NCBI GenBank assembly: GCA_947179155.2
Contig: OX359282.1
Span: 30,388,221-30,452,220, forward strand
DNA: 64,000 bases
Origin: Hedera helix
Taxonomy: Eukaryota > Streptophyta > Magnoliopsida > Apiales > Araliaceae
Reading direction: 5' to 3'
In this document: one piece after another, positions 11,658 to 24,232 of the stretch
Layout: every line of letters starts with the position of its first letter
How positions within the stretch are numbered: position 1 is the first letter of the stretch
The notes under the pieces: model-generated
The model's database searches: none
The model's input: the letters and a program-made list of their open reading frames with translations, nothing else
What the model was told of the DNA's origin: nothing
Translations under genes and position numbers: made by a program

Positions 11658-14600
11658 ATGTCGACGTCGAGGCGATATGGGATACAAGAAATTGCACCGG
11701 AATCACTCTCAGCCTCAGGAAGAAGCTCAGAAAAGCTGAACCTGTCGGCACTTCAGTCAAAAATGAAGTGCGATCCAGAAGGTTATGAGACAGAGCTATG
11801 TTTACTGTACTGCCAATTCAAGTCCTCTCTCGAACTATATCAACAACAGGCGGCCCTCAATTTCACCTCCATAAGTGGCATTGCCGGTGACCCCACCGTC
11901 GCCAAGGACCTTGGTGACCGGGCCATGTTTTTGTCTCATGTCACTCCTTTTTACCCTAACCACCTCAAAGAATTCCCCAAACAGCTCGCCGACTTTCTCC
12001 GCTCGGCGGCTCGATCACTGCCGTCTTTTCTTCGGTGCCATATCACCCAGGCATTGATACTTCTCATTAATCGCCAGGTATCACTCCACTTTGGTGTTTA
12101 AAACTTCTCATTTATTAAAAAAACAACTTTAGTTCATGTTGAATTATATTAATTGAAGCATTGTAGTATGATTTTATTTTATTTATTTTTGGATGAATAG
12201 GGAAGATGAATTCTGATAAATTTATCTTAATGCAACTATTCAGCTTAGTTAGAACAATAATGATATTTCTTTCATCACAAAACACGAACTTTCCAAGAAT
12301 TATGCATTTTTAGAAAAATTGTAACTTTTCAGTTTAACCTCCTAAATCAATTTTAAGTATTGATGTTCTAATGAAAACGAGGGTTAGCCACTTACATTAA
12401 GGCTACTTGTGTTAGCAGTAAATCTATGCCATGGAATTGGGCTAGTGCCAGCGCTAGTTGAAAATTTAAGCTAACTTTTGTTCAGCACTGATTCCAAAGC
12501 GCCGTATTTATGCTCCCAAGAATAGGGTAAGGTATAATTTAGCGCATTATGTCTCTATGAAGTTTATTTTTCTCCAGGGAGTCAGTTTCACCTTTTGGGA
12601 TGTAAATAGACAGAAAGGTCTCTCTTTCTGGATGAATATGAAATTTAAGACTTGGATTTTTGTTATATTTTTTTCTTTAATTTTCTCAAGAACCAAATGC
12701 TGAAGTAACTTTCTCTTTGTTATTTACATGTATGCATTCTCTTTTTCTATGTGAAGGTTGACTTTAGTGTATGTTTGTCAGACAGTTGATATTGGGGAGA
12801 CTCTTGCATTGTTCATGGAGCTTCAGACCTTAGGTGACAGACCTTTGCAAAAATTGGCTTTCTCGCATGTTATCCATACTATTAGGCGTATGAATCAGAA
12901 GCACAAAAACGAAGCCAAAAACCGATCACTTCAAAATATTTTGTTTCCGATGGTGCAGGTTTGTAAATGTCTTGATTCTTATCTTGTTACTCGGCAGGTA
13001 TTGTTTGATGGTTATACTTATGTTCTATGTTAGGAAGAGGATGAAGCAAAAGCAAAAAGAGCACTCGTAACATTATGTGATCTTCATCAACGAAAGGTGT
13101 GGTTTGATGCTAGAACAGCCAATGCTATATGCTCAGCCTGCTTTCATACATCATCAAGGTGGGGATTAATCTTTAGAGTTTAGACATCTGATTTTTTTTT
13201 TCCGGTCCAAGCATTGGATTTGAAAGCTGTTTTATGCTTTTGAATCCTCAGGATCATGAATGCTGCCCTGTCATTTATACTTAACTACGAGAAGATTGAA
13301 GATGATGATAGTGATGGTTCAAGCAGTGAAGATGAAGTTACCCCACAACATCAAGTCATCCTCACCAAAGAAGCTATTTATAAGGTCACTTGCTCATTTA
13401 AGACCTTTGTAATTTGAAAACTTGAGCCATGACCTTTGATGAGGTTAATCCTTTTGTTAAGACTAATACCCCAAGTTGTCTTTGGTTCCTTTTCTTAGGT
13501 GTCAGTCTCTAGGGGCAAATTGCAAATTCTCTAGAACTTGAGCCAGAATATTTCTGATAAGCTGTGTTAGGTCTTGGAAGTTTGCACTTCTTATATCGTG
13601 GCTCACAATGTATCTTTTTTTAATTTGGTTCATTTTTATTGAATTTGTAGGCAAACAATACAGGTACAACGTCTAGCAAAAAGAAGAAGAAAGCAAAATT
13701 GCAGCGTGTCATTCGTAGCATGAAAAAGCAGCAACGCTTGTCCTCAGAGAAGAATACTAATTTGAGTTCCTATTCACCTCTTAACCATTTGAAAGATGCG
13801 CAGGTATCGTTGGATCTCTAATGTTATCGTTATCGTTATCGGTATAGTTCATCTCATATTAGAAGGAAGACAATTTTTAATTATATTTTCTCTATAGGGA
13901 TTTGCTGAGAAGCTTTTTTCCCGCCTTCAAACTATTGATAGATTTGAGGTAGTAATTCTAACTTGGTTTAGCATGCTTTGCCTATTAACTTTATTATTTT
14001 CTTCCTTCCCAAAAAAATAAATAAATTGAAACTCTCTAAATCTGTCAGTTTCTAGTGGTTTTAACTCTAGACTTTAGAGATTGTCTGCCTCGTTCTTTTG
14101 CATTTCTTTTTTCTATTCTTACTGTTTGAAGTTTCTCATTTGCTAGTCTAGCTACTTGACGTGAATTGCTAGGGATTTTAGTTAGCTGTTGCATGCATGC
14201 CTCTTTGATAATAAGAATGATGGAAAGTGTTGTAGGACTAAGAAAGCAGGCGTTTTTGCTTCTTCCTCATGCCGTTAGAGGATTTCATAAAAGATTAGAA
14301 TGAAAAATTTGTAAGCCATAAATGGAATAAGATAAGAAAGGGAGGGTAATTATATTGCATGGAAATTACTTAATTCAATTTCTGATTCTCATCCATGTTT
14401 AGGAAGTAATCTTGGTTAGTTTTCTTCGATTCATTTACACTCGCACTTAAATGGGCTTTCAGCTTCATATTGATAACATATGAAAATATATATCCACCAG
14501 AGTATAGATTCTTTCTCTCTTTCTCTCTGTAGGTCAGGATGAAGATATTGAAAGTAATTGCCCGAACTGTTGGGCTCCACCGTTTGATTCTATTAAACTT

Positions 14601-15823
14601 CTATCCTTTTCTTCAGAAATATGTTCAGGTACACTATTATTATTTTTATTATTATCATGATGCATCCAAATTTCCAATTCCAGATAAAAGTTTGGAGTAT
14701 GATGTCTCTATTTTAACTTACAGCCCCATCAACGAGATGTTACAACTTTACTTGCAGCAGCAGTTCAGGCGTGCCATGATATGGTATATCACTTTTTCTG
14801 GTATCACCTTATTTCTGTAGCATGTAGTTCTCTATGTTTTGCTCTTCTTGCTCATATAATTTTTTTTGTCTTGACTAGGTACCACCTGATGCAGTTGAAC
14901 CACTGTTCAGACAAATAGTCAATCAGTTTGTGCATGATCGTTCACGCACAGAGGTATCACTTTATCACTTCCTAATATTATCTTGTTTATCACATGGCCT
15001 CATTAATCTTCTTGTTTGGCATTTCCAGGCGATCTCTGTTGGACTAAATGTAGTGCGTGAGATATGTTTGCGCATGCCTCTGGTATGCTACTTCATTGAT
15101 GAACCTTGATGAGCTGTGAATATTTGCATCTTAATATAGCAGTATAGGTTATAGCAATGTTGTTAAAACCGGACCGGACCGGCAGTAAAAATCGGACCGA
15201 CCTGTAAAAACTGGAACCGGTCGGCCCTCCGGTCCGGTTTAACCCAGAAAACCGGTTTGGCAGTGAACCGGTCAAAACTCGGTTGACCATCAGTCGAACC
15301 CATGGTTCAACCGGTAAAACCGGTTAATTGACCCAGTAAACCGGTTTTAAAGTATTTTTTAATATTTTTTTTGTACAAAAATATTTTTATTTTTAAAATT
15401 AGATCTTTTTAGTAATATTGTAATATAATTTCACTATATTTTAACTTACAAAAATTAGATATTTTAAAAACTTATTAATAATATTTTTTTTTTATATTTA
15501 TGACGTCACCGGTTCAACAACGGTTTGTCCATTGGTTGAATCAGTGATATCCATCCACCCGGTATCTTTTCCGATCCGGTTTTAAAAACATTGGGTTATA
15601 GTTCAATTCCTTGAATATGTGTAAATGTCTATATATCTTACGGAATCGGTTAAACATTGTATCTTTCTGCCACTGACGTTGATTTTATTGTTTGTGATGA
15701 TTAGTTGATGACAGAAGATTTGTTGCAAGATCTTGTATTGTACAAGAAATCAAATGAGAAGTCAGTTTCATCGGCTGCTCGTTCACTTATTTCTTTATTC
15801 AGACAGGTATTCTTGAGAACATG

Positions 15824-15856
<33 letters not shown>

Positions 15857-18239
15857 CACTCCACAAGTTACATGCACCTGCATCTTCACTTGTATTTTTT
15901 CTTTTGGAAGGGAAGGCGTTGAATTTGGAAAACTGACTTTCTTCACTTGTAGGTTTGCCCTTCACTTCTGATCAAGAAGGATCGTGGGCGCCCTACAAAC
16001 CCAAAGGCAAGACCTAAAGCATTTGGTGAGGTGAACGTTGCTAGCAATGTCCCTGGGGTAGAGTTATTACAAGAGGATGAAGAAGATGATGATAATGGCA
16101 GTGATGATGCAAATGAGATTAAATATGGTATCTCTTCTGATAATGATCTACAAGGTGATGCAGAGGTTGGTACTACTGAAGAGGATGCCTATAGTGATAT
16201 TGATAGCAGTGGTGATGGTGATGCTTTTGAGTATGAATCTGCTTGCTCTTCTGGTGCTGCTGATGAAGATCAAAATGAAGAAGACAACTGTGTTATTGGT
16301 GACCTTGATTTAGAAACTGAAAGTGAGCATCATATGCAAGAATATGATGAATTATCTGAAGACGAAGATGCTAGTAGCTTCTCTGATAACGAGGGTGATA
16401 CTAGTGAGGAAGATGATAGTGATGGGGAGGTAAAACTTGAAGAATCTAGTCATTCACAAAAAACTAGTGGTAGAAGTGCCCCGAAAAATGACGGGGTAAA
16501 AGGATCTGAAGCAAAGAAGAGAAAATTTTCTGATTTTGATGGACAACTAAATGCTGCCAATAGAAGTTTACGAGCTCTGAAAAGATTAGCAGGATCAAAG
16601 GTGGAGCATACCTCCTCGGAGTTAGATGATTGTATTTTGTCGAATGAGGACTTCCAACGAATCAAAGAGCTAAAGGTATGATAATTGTGTTAAGGTTATA
16701 GTTGATGTCGGTCTTTTACTCCATCACCTATGCATTGACATGGATTGTGCTTCATATATTGTAACCTGCCTTTTGATGACTTATTGTTATTATTAGGCAA
16801 AGAAGGAAGCAAGGATTGCTATGACTCAGCATGGATTGTTACGGAAGGGTTCAGATGCAAAATCAGCACCTTTTAAGATTCCGACTTCAGATCAATTGAG
16901 TGTCAAGAGAATGGATGCTAGCAAACTTGAAGTGAGTTCTCTACTTTGTAGTGCTCGGTTTATTTTTTTCCTTGTGAATTTAGTTCTCAGTGAAAGTGAA
17001 GGACTTGAATTATGTGTGTGTGTGTGTGTGCTTTTTTTTGGGAGGGGGGCTCAGAATCATTAAAATATTGGTAATCTATGAGGAAAAATGGAAATGTTAG
17101 AATTCCACAGAGTAAAGAAGAAATATTAATCATTTTCTTACAGTGTTCGGTAAACTCAACATGTTTGTGCAGATGACTCTTGTCAAATCACATAACCAAA
17201 CCTTGGGATTGGAAGGTCTTGTTAGCGGACAGCCAACTTTAAAATTTCTATGTCAATAAGTCCATGAGTTGCCAATTATGTGCAATATAACTAGGGAATA
17301 TATGCTTTTCCTAAATTTCAGTTCTAGAAATAGTGGTGCAACTTGAAGGCTCGGGGTTCCTTTCTCATAGTTTCTTCAGTTGCTAATCTCTAATCCTTGA
17401 TAGTATATATGTATGGGGTTTTAGGTTAACTTACGGAGAAAGCTAAGCAAGGAGGAAAGGCTAGCATTGATCAAAGAAAGGAGGGAAGAAAGAGGGAAGT
17501 ACCAGGCTCGAGCTGCTACCAAGCAGAAGAAGGTTAGTTTTCACTTTTTAGACGTGCATGTATTTCAATGCATTTTGTAGTATTGTGTTGATTTTCTGGA
17601 TGATCAATTTAACTTTGATGCTAATCTATGTTGTTTAAAGGTTTGCAATTTGAAAAATTAAAGCATAAGAACTACTTCCAGAAAAAAAACTGTTACTGAT
17701 AGTAGTACTAGATAAAAGCTGTTGCCTATAGTAGTACTATCATTCAACTATAGTAGTACTATCAGTCAAAGGAGAAAGATATAGAGTTCAAGGTGCATTT
17801 GAAGCACCTATTTAGATACGAGTGATATTATTTACACCTAATTTATGCACTTGATGAAGTGGCTCATCACATCCTTCCTCGAGTTGAAATACCATCGGGC
17901 TTAATGTTAATAAATTTTCAGAACCTTCAAGGTGTCAACTTATACAACCTGTAAAGTCATCCAGCATTCTGACACCGCCTCTATCTTCTACCAATTTCTT
18001 AAAAAATATTCATTCTAGTGTAATAAACAGGTCTGATTTAGATGTCACAGATTGCACCACATTTATTTTAACGTTTCAATATTGAGCAGACTGGCGGTTT
18101 AAGCAATCGGCAGAAGGAACACAAAAAAGCTATGCCCATTGCGGCTAAGAGAGCCAAGGTAGCAAAATCTCGGCAAGACAAAAAGAAGAAACAACAGCGT
18201 TCTGGCAAACAGTTTCGGGGGAGGAAAGCATGGAAGTGA
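11658..18239 (+). CDS. SDA1: SDA1 homologue, nucleolar 60S ribosome biogenesis factor (15 exons)
   Basis: SDA1 proteins are nucleolar factors needed for 60S subunit maturation and export. Exons by GT-AG splice sites: 11658-12077, 12782-12958, 13034-13158, 13252-13384, 13651-13803, 13898-13948, 14533-14628, 14724-14783, 14879-14953, 15029-15082, 15705-15806, 15953-16675, 16797-16931, 17425-17532, 18090-18239. They join in frame to 853 codons. The N-terminal half is helical repeat-like (family landmarks FMELQTLGD, KVWFDARTANAIC, NFYPFLQKYVQ, VGLNVVREIC). Exon 5 has a Lys-rich KKKKKAKLQR nuclear signal. Exon 12 encodes a long Asp/Glu-rich tract; the C-terminus is Lys/Arg-rich and ends GKQFRGRKAWK, as in other SDA1 proteins. 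The start chosen is the first ATG in frame with the conserved N-terminus. No stops or frameshifts, so it looks functional. Two partial copies lie at 34.7-39.5 kb. Confidence 0.93.
15155..15593. mobile_element. hAT-type MITE in SDA1 intron 10
   Basis: A 439-bp element with near-perfect 19-bp terminal inverted repeats (CAATGTTGTTAAAACCGGA at the left; the complement of the right end differs at one base). The flanking 8-bp direct repeat GGTTATAG (15147-15154 and 15594-15601) is exact, which points to the hAT superfamily. The interior is dense in CCGG/ACCGGTT motifs. It sits between exons 10 and 11 and breaks no splice site. Confidence 0.85.
15823..15880. repeat. (CT)n(AC)n microsatellite in SDA1 intron 11
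   Basis: A run of CT followed directly by a run of AC just downstream of the exon 11 donor. The pyrimidine tract lies near the splice donor, not the acceptor. Confidence 0.9.
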
Positions 18240-18961
18240 TCTGGAGTATGTTATGGTGCCTTGCAAGGGCTTTTGTTCATTAAGGTGATTTTTTTTAGAT
18301 TTATTTGTAAATTAGTCTAGGGTCATGATCATATCTGGATCTGCTGAACTAAAATGCAAATTTCTCAGACCCATCAGCTGATTGAGAAAGTGAATTTTGT
18401 GAATGTTTTGAGTTGTTCTTTATTATCTAGGTTTAGGTGTAGTATAACCTGCATCTTGTTACAGCCAAATTTCATCAGTTATATCATCAAACAGAAGCAG
18501 TTTCATTGCTTTTATTGGTCATCATCTCAGGTAAAATTTTATCATGCATAGCTTGTTCATGTGATTTTCGGTGCTTATGTACGACTGGCAGAACATAATT
18601 GAGGCGTCAAAATGGAAATAACTATCGAGATACGATTAAAGAAGTTGGAGGAGATTGATAAACATATTGGAGATAGAACAACAAAAGAAAAATAGTAAAA
18701 GGTTTATTTGGCCACTAAATCTTTCTTCCTTCTCTCTATAACGTGAGTAAGAATTTACAATGATTAGTATGTTTTGATCCATCCATTCGATTAAGTTTAC
18801 ACATTATTAAGGTAATGCGGGAACTAATATCCATTCAATCATTAAATTTAACGAACGAAGGGTATGTATTTCTGAGCTAGACAAAACACTAAGCTGTGCA
18901 ACCGACAAAAAAATGTTTGAAAGTTCACTATTAAGTTGCTAGCAAATATGTTTAGTAAACA
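18240..18961. other. 3' flank of SDA1
   Basis: Contains the probable SDA1 3' UTR (T-rich, near 18280-18310) and then unremarkable AT-rich DNA up to the MULE target site. No further gene supported. Confidence 0.45.
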
Positions 18962-18970
18962 TATTTGGAA

Positions 18971-19115
18971 GACTAAAATTTAAATTGCACTCCAAATTTT
19001 ATACCGAGAATAGATTTGCACTCTAAACTAATTTTTCGATTAAATGTATACTTAACTTAATCCCAGATAATTAAATGCACCCTTAGGTCTTTTTTTGGGC
19101 GAAAGACGCACCGAA
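18971..19115 (+). repeat. Left TIR of the MULE
   Basis: Starts GACTAAAATTTAAATTGCAC; landmarks ATACCGAGAAT, TTTGCAC and AATTAAATGCACCCTT recur in the complement of the right end. Its general plan (GACTAA, repeated TTTGCACCCTAAA motifs) is shared with the Pack-MULE TIRs at 24233 and 25835. Confidence 0.88.
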
Positions 19116-19329
19116 AAACAGTAAGCATGTGGGCAAGAGGGTATTTCAGGTAATTGGCACCCTTCCCTGCCATTAAAAGAGATATGCGTCTTCTCTCCCT
19201 CTCGCACCCTAGATCTGTTTTGGTTTTTTTTCAAATTGGCTCTCTCTCTATAATCGATGTTTTACCAAATTGAAAGGGTGCAATTGATCTTTAAACAAAT
19301 TGAAGGGCTATAATCGAAAGGAAAAGTGC

Positions 19330-19740
19330 ATGGATCGATTATGCTATTGTAAGAAGTTATTGGTGATGAAGTGTTCTTGGAAAACCCACAATGCAAGGAG
19401 AAGATTCATTGGTTGAGTTGATTGGAGGGTATTTTTCTAAAATTTTGTCTTTAATGATTAATATGTTTTGTAATTGACTCTATAAACCATTTTGTTGGAA
19501 GAAATCGGTGTTAGGAGTGGATGCAACTTCTTCAAATGGGTCGATCCCCGATTGTGTGACTCTGCAAGAGCGATGATTCAAAGATTAATTAGGAGATTAA
19601 ACACAAAAGATGAAGAATTGCGCATAGAGATGATAGAGGTTGAAAAACTCAAAGTTGAGTTAAAGAAAACCAATTTAAGAGAGAAAACAACTTGGGTGAT
19701 TTACTCAATTTTATTGTTAGGCATTTTTCTGCTAAAATGA
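19330..19740 (+). pseudogene. GRF-type zinc finger / coiled-coil / C-terminal TM protein gene in the MULE
   Basis: The first part (19330-19413) encodes CYC...CSWKTHNARRRFIG, the first half of a GRF zinc finger (CxC, W-T, N-x-R-R-F). It is followed by an in-frame TGA at 19414, where the third zinc-binding Cys would be expected close by. The second part (19492-19740, same frame) gives CNFFKWVDP, the other half, then a Lys/Glu-rich coiled coil (about residues 40-66) and a C-terminal hydrophobic segment (VIYSILLLGIFLL). An intron between about 19430 and 19490 is plausible. Small plant GRF proteins with a coiled coil and tail anchor are known, function unclear. It is probably a pseudogene because of the TGA. 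Confidence 0.65.
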
Positions 19741-20659
19741 TTAGGCACGATTGTAGTGGACTGATATGTACTGAAGATGTTTGAAGTGGAATGATATGTA
19801 CTGAAGTTGTTTGAAGTGGAATGATATATTATAATGAAGATGAAATTTGGTCAAGTAATTGATAGGCATTCTTTTTAATTAAAATGAAATATGCATTGTG
19901 TTGTTTATTTTGTGTTGCCTGCAGTTTGTTGGTTGAATGAAACAACGTATGTTTCACATTTGGTTAATATGAAACCAAGTGTGCATCCATCCTCATAACG
20001 AATTGCCCAAAACAAATCCAACCACAATGTGAATTCACCAAAACAAGTCATATAACCAAAATATAATGAGAATCAAACATTTTGTTAAACCACTAAATTT
20101 ACTAAAACCTAATAAGAAATTGCATTCATATAGAAAGGGTAATTAAGTTTTACAACCACTGTGTTACAACCAAAGAGTTCTACCATAATATACAAGTAAT
20201 CAACTATGTTCGTGCACTACAATATACTTCCATCACCAAAATATATAATTAACCAACCATGTTTGTGCACTACAATATACATCCATCCCAATATGTCCCA
20301 ACATATAGGCATATTAGTCCCATAAACAACCAACCAAATTTTTTTTGTGGACTCATAAACAACCAAAAAACATGTCCCAAAATATAGTTAATAGAATGAA
20401 ATTCACAACTTAGCCCCCCTATTGTCATGCTATCTTTTCTCTCTCAGTTCTTCCAAACCTTATTTGCTAATACAATTCTTCCCCTCCAGGTAAATGTAGT
20501 TGCACTAGTCCTTTCTTGACCTGAAGTATCTATGTGAACTCCACATTGCCATTCTCTTTGTCCTACTGTCATGTTTGGCATTGTGGGAGTCTGCATTTCC
20601 TCTGTCCCACTGGTATGTTGTTGTCAATTGAGAAAATTACAAGTCCATTAAAGTAAAAT

Positions 20660-23600
20660 TAAAGACAATGAAATTTTAATTCCTTCACCTGAGGTCCCTT
20701 AGCATTGGCTCCATCAACATTGGTTCCCTCAGCACCTCCATCTTGATTCTCCCTAAATTTCTTCTGCATCGTGGTAGAAGTTAGAACATTATACAAATAA
20801 CATGACAATTTGATACACAATTCATAATATCCTCCATACTTTATGGCAAGTCCTTGTGTTGTGTCCCTAGTCCTTACAAAAACCACACCTTAGCGATGTT
20901 CCAGTCCTTTTGAGTTTTGTTGTAGCACCTTCAATTAGGGTTGATACAGAGGGGACATTATTACTCCTTTTTCTAACCGTTCTAGGTCTGCCAATATAAG
21001 TTGAGATTATAGGTGGTTTGATTGTCTCAAGCCTAATTTCTGGCCAGTCTTCACCCATTGGCTCAATGAAGTGCGTATAGACCTTTAAATACATTTCTCT
21101 AGTATAGCATTTATGTACATATTGTAAAGGACTTTCTTTTTGTTTAAAAATACATGCCACAACATGAAAGCAAGGTATGTCAGTCAAGTCCCACTTCCTA
21201 CGCTCACATGTCTTGTTCTTCAAATCAACTACAACTACATGACCCCCTGAAGTAGTAGATACCCTATATTTATCCTCACTCCATTTAGGAATTGCTCTTG
21301 ATGACTTCTCAACTGCCTTGTTTAATTTTTTTTAGTGGTCTAGGGCATAACGAAGTGTTCTTACCTAACTGTTTCGAGTATCTTATTTGAATCCTAACCA
21401 TACAATATCTTCTAATCATTTCAAGACATGTTATTATAGGTTTATCTCTTGCCTTACCAGTCTTGCTATTGAAAACCGCATAATAGTTATTCACAAACAT
21501 GTTTGACAATGGAGTAGTTCTAAAAAAAGCTCTACGTAGAGCAGGTTTCTCAGCTAACCAGTCATGTGCCCCTTTGCTTGCATCACACAATTTCTTTATG
21601 GCCATTTTGAACATAAAATTGTTACTAGCCCTAGCACAATTCCACATAATGCCTTAAATTTGACCCCTTATAATTTTTTCAAAAGTTCTTGTACATATGC
21701 ATAACACAACATCGATGCTCAAAATTTGGTACAACAGTTTCAAGTGCCCTAATCAAACCCTGTTAGAGATAAGAAAAACTAATATAAGATAAATGTTAGA
21801 AAGCAAAAAGAACATAATAAAGAAACAAGATATAAGAACATGTACCTTTTGCTTATCAGAGATAAATGTCCAACCAAACTGATTAAACATGTTGATATCT
21901 TGTACAAGCAACTGAAGAAACCATACCCAACTTTATGTGTTTTTTTAACTCCACCACAGCACAAGTAAATGGATATAAGTCATTATTGGGATCAGTCCTA
22001 ACAGTAGTCAATAATTGCCCCCCAAATGGCCCTTTTAACAAACATCCATCCAGACCAATTAAAGGTCTACAACCTGTAGTGAATCCCTCTTTTAGTGGTT
22101 GTAGGCAAACATACACTTTTTAGAATTTACCAAAGTTCTCACACGAGATAGGATATGTCCTTTTCATAATAAATGAAGTACATGACATACTCTTTTGAAC
22201 CTCTACAACATAGTCCAAAAATCTCTCAAATTGATCTCTATGACGTCCTTCAAGCATTTTCAAAGCATTTACCTTTGCTCTATATGCTAGACTTCTTTTC
22301 ACTTTAATCTTTAAGTCATTCACAACTTTGGCATGAAATGCATCTACATTCCATTGTGGATTTAGTCTAAAGTTAACGTCATATTTGCTAGCTAACCAAG
22401 GTAAAGTCAAAGCAAGTCCAACATTTCATTCCCTGCTACATGTGTGATCCTTTCTAAGTCTTGTAATCTTGAAGTTATCCTCTCTATATAACTTTGTTGC
22501 ATATAAATAAAAATTGTAATGGGGCTCACAAAGAACTTGTATCTTGTTCGACAACTTCTTTTTAAAGGTAATTTTCCTCCTATTTTTCACTACATATATG
22601 TGACTTTATTACCACTCTAAGTTCAGCCCCACTACTGAATGTCATCCCTATTGCAAATTTTGGATCATCCATGTCATTTTTTGCATCAAATTTAAGTTGT
22701 TTGCTTCTTTCATCATTATCATCCTCTGACCTTACAATTCTTTCCCTTTATGAGTTATCAAACTCTTGAGATGAAGAATTAACATCTATATCTTCTTATA
22801 TCCTTGAGCTATCCTCCTTCCTACATCTTCATACCCTCTTCTATTTCCTAAAAAACTTACTTCAGACCTCGTCATCCATATCACCAGGTTCATTTATAAT
22901 CTTTTTCATACTCATCCACATTTTCATCACACATAACATCATCATCATTGCTTTTATCATATAAGCTATCAAAAAAATTTGACAAGGTAAAGATTTGGTC
23001 TTCATAATTGGATTCATTCCCTTCTTCATCCTCTGTTTTCCAATGCATCTCTTCCTCGCTTTCAAAATGTACATCTTCAGCCTCACACTGTACCTCTTCC
23101 TCTTTTTCAGTTTGGGCTCTACCTCTGCTTCACATATTAAGAATTGTGGCTCTACTTCTTCTAGACCATTTGGTATAAGGGAGTCAATAGGTGGTGTATG
23201 AACTAAGTAAACTTACATCATCATATTCTTAGGAATTAATGCACACATAATCATCATATCATTATCTGTATCTAATGAAAATAGCCCATTTCTATATCAG
23301 TCTTAGGTAATTTATACTTAAACTCAAACAGACCACCAATATATCTAAATGGTTTAGTCATTGCATGAAATTTAATCATAAACATAATCTAGATGACACA
23401 TCAAACTGACCTCTCACATAGGTTAGACTTGGTTCTTTTATAAATTGTCCATCATGGAAGTATTTAACAGTAAAATACTCATAATCCATTGCATATAAAA
23501 ATTTATAGTTAATAGGATCACCATAATCACAGTTAATAGAAGACACCAAAAGAATTACCGTAATAAAAAAAGCAAGGCCTACATATACAACTAAGATAGA

Positions 23601-23730
23601 AGCATGAGATACATAATACTTCTATTAACTTTTTCAAGGTAAAACTCGACTTACCATAATTAGGGCCCTCCATTGCTACGTATGCATCATGATCGGCTCT
23701 ATCTTTAATAAATTGACACAATCGACTCAT
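20660..23730 (-). pseudogene. MuDR-type MULE transposase, decayed
   Basis: Minus strand, in several frames. From the N-terminus: EYFTVKYFHDGQF (23430-23490), the start typical of plant MULE transposases; an acidic linker (about 22860-23100); CRPLIGLDGC.LKGPFGGQLL (near 22040), with the first catalytic Asp of the DDE domain; AHDWLAEKPALRRAFF and DKPIITCLEMIRRY (21400-21570); and a SWIM zinc finger with KWDLTDIPCFHVVACIF (21120-21200). The tail to 20660 is Gly/Asn-rich. Many stops and frameshifts separate these blocks. The role would have been cut-and-paste transposition on the surrounding TIRs. Family assignment is secure from the ordered motifs; exon structure is not resolved. Confidence 0.85.
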
Positions 23731-23944
23731 CTTATTTATGAAAATTGACCAATTTGTGGAGATGATAAAGAATGAAGCAAGAACAATCGCACCTTAGCTC
23801 TTAAATTTCATAGTCGTGAAGTTTAGGTTTGGGATTAGGGTTTATTAGGACACCTTTTTAACCAAGTGTGTGGAAATAAAATAACGTTTTAAAAATTGAA
23901 AGAAAATGACCGTAATATCCCTCATTAAATGATGTCATCTAAAC

Positions 23945-24089
23945 TCCGGTGCATCTTTCCCCGAAAAAATGATTGAAGGGTGCATTTAATTCTCTCGGAT
24001 TAAGTTTAGTGTGAATTTAATCAAAAAATTAGTTTAGGGTGCAAATCGATTCTCGGTATAAAGTTTGGGGTGCAATTTTAATTTTAGTC
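23945..24089 (-). repeat. Right TIR of the MULE
   Basis: Inverted partner of 18971-19115, ending TTTTAGTC at 24089 just before the TATTTGGAA target duplication. Differences from the left TIR are mostly single substitutions. Confidence 0.88.
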
Positions 24090-24232
24090 TATTTGGAAAA
24101 GAAAATGATTAGTAAGATCTCCAAAGTGTGAACATGGTATCTGGTATCTTACAATAACCGGAAGTAAAAATGTTGGAAATATTTTTCGCCTTTCGTTTAT
24201 AAAGAAGGAAACACAAATATTATAATGTTATT

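Larger units (their letters stand above)
18971..24089. mobile_element. MULE (Mutator-like element) with long TIRs and 9-bp TSD
   Basis: A 5119-bp element bounded by terminal inverted repeats of about 145 bp starting GACTAAAATT. An exact 9-bp direct repeat TATTTGGAA flanks it (18962-18970 and 24090-24098), the length characteristic of Mutator transposition. It carries a decayed MuDR-type transposase on the minus strand and a GRF zinc-finger gene on the plus strand, transcribed towards each other. Maize MuDR also has two convergent genes, but its second gene is unrelated. Both genes are broken, so the element is non-autonomous now. Confidence 0.9.

Noticed and set aside
16077..16313. Met/Leu-rich plus-strand ORF
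   Set aside because: Out-of-frame shadow of the acidic exon 12 of SDA1.
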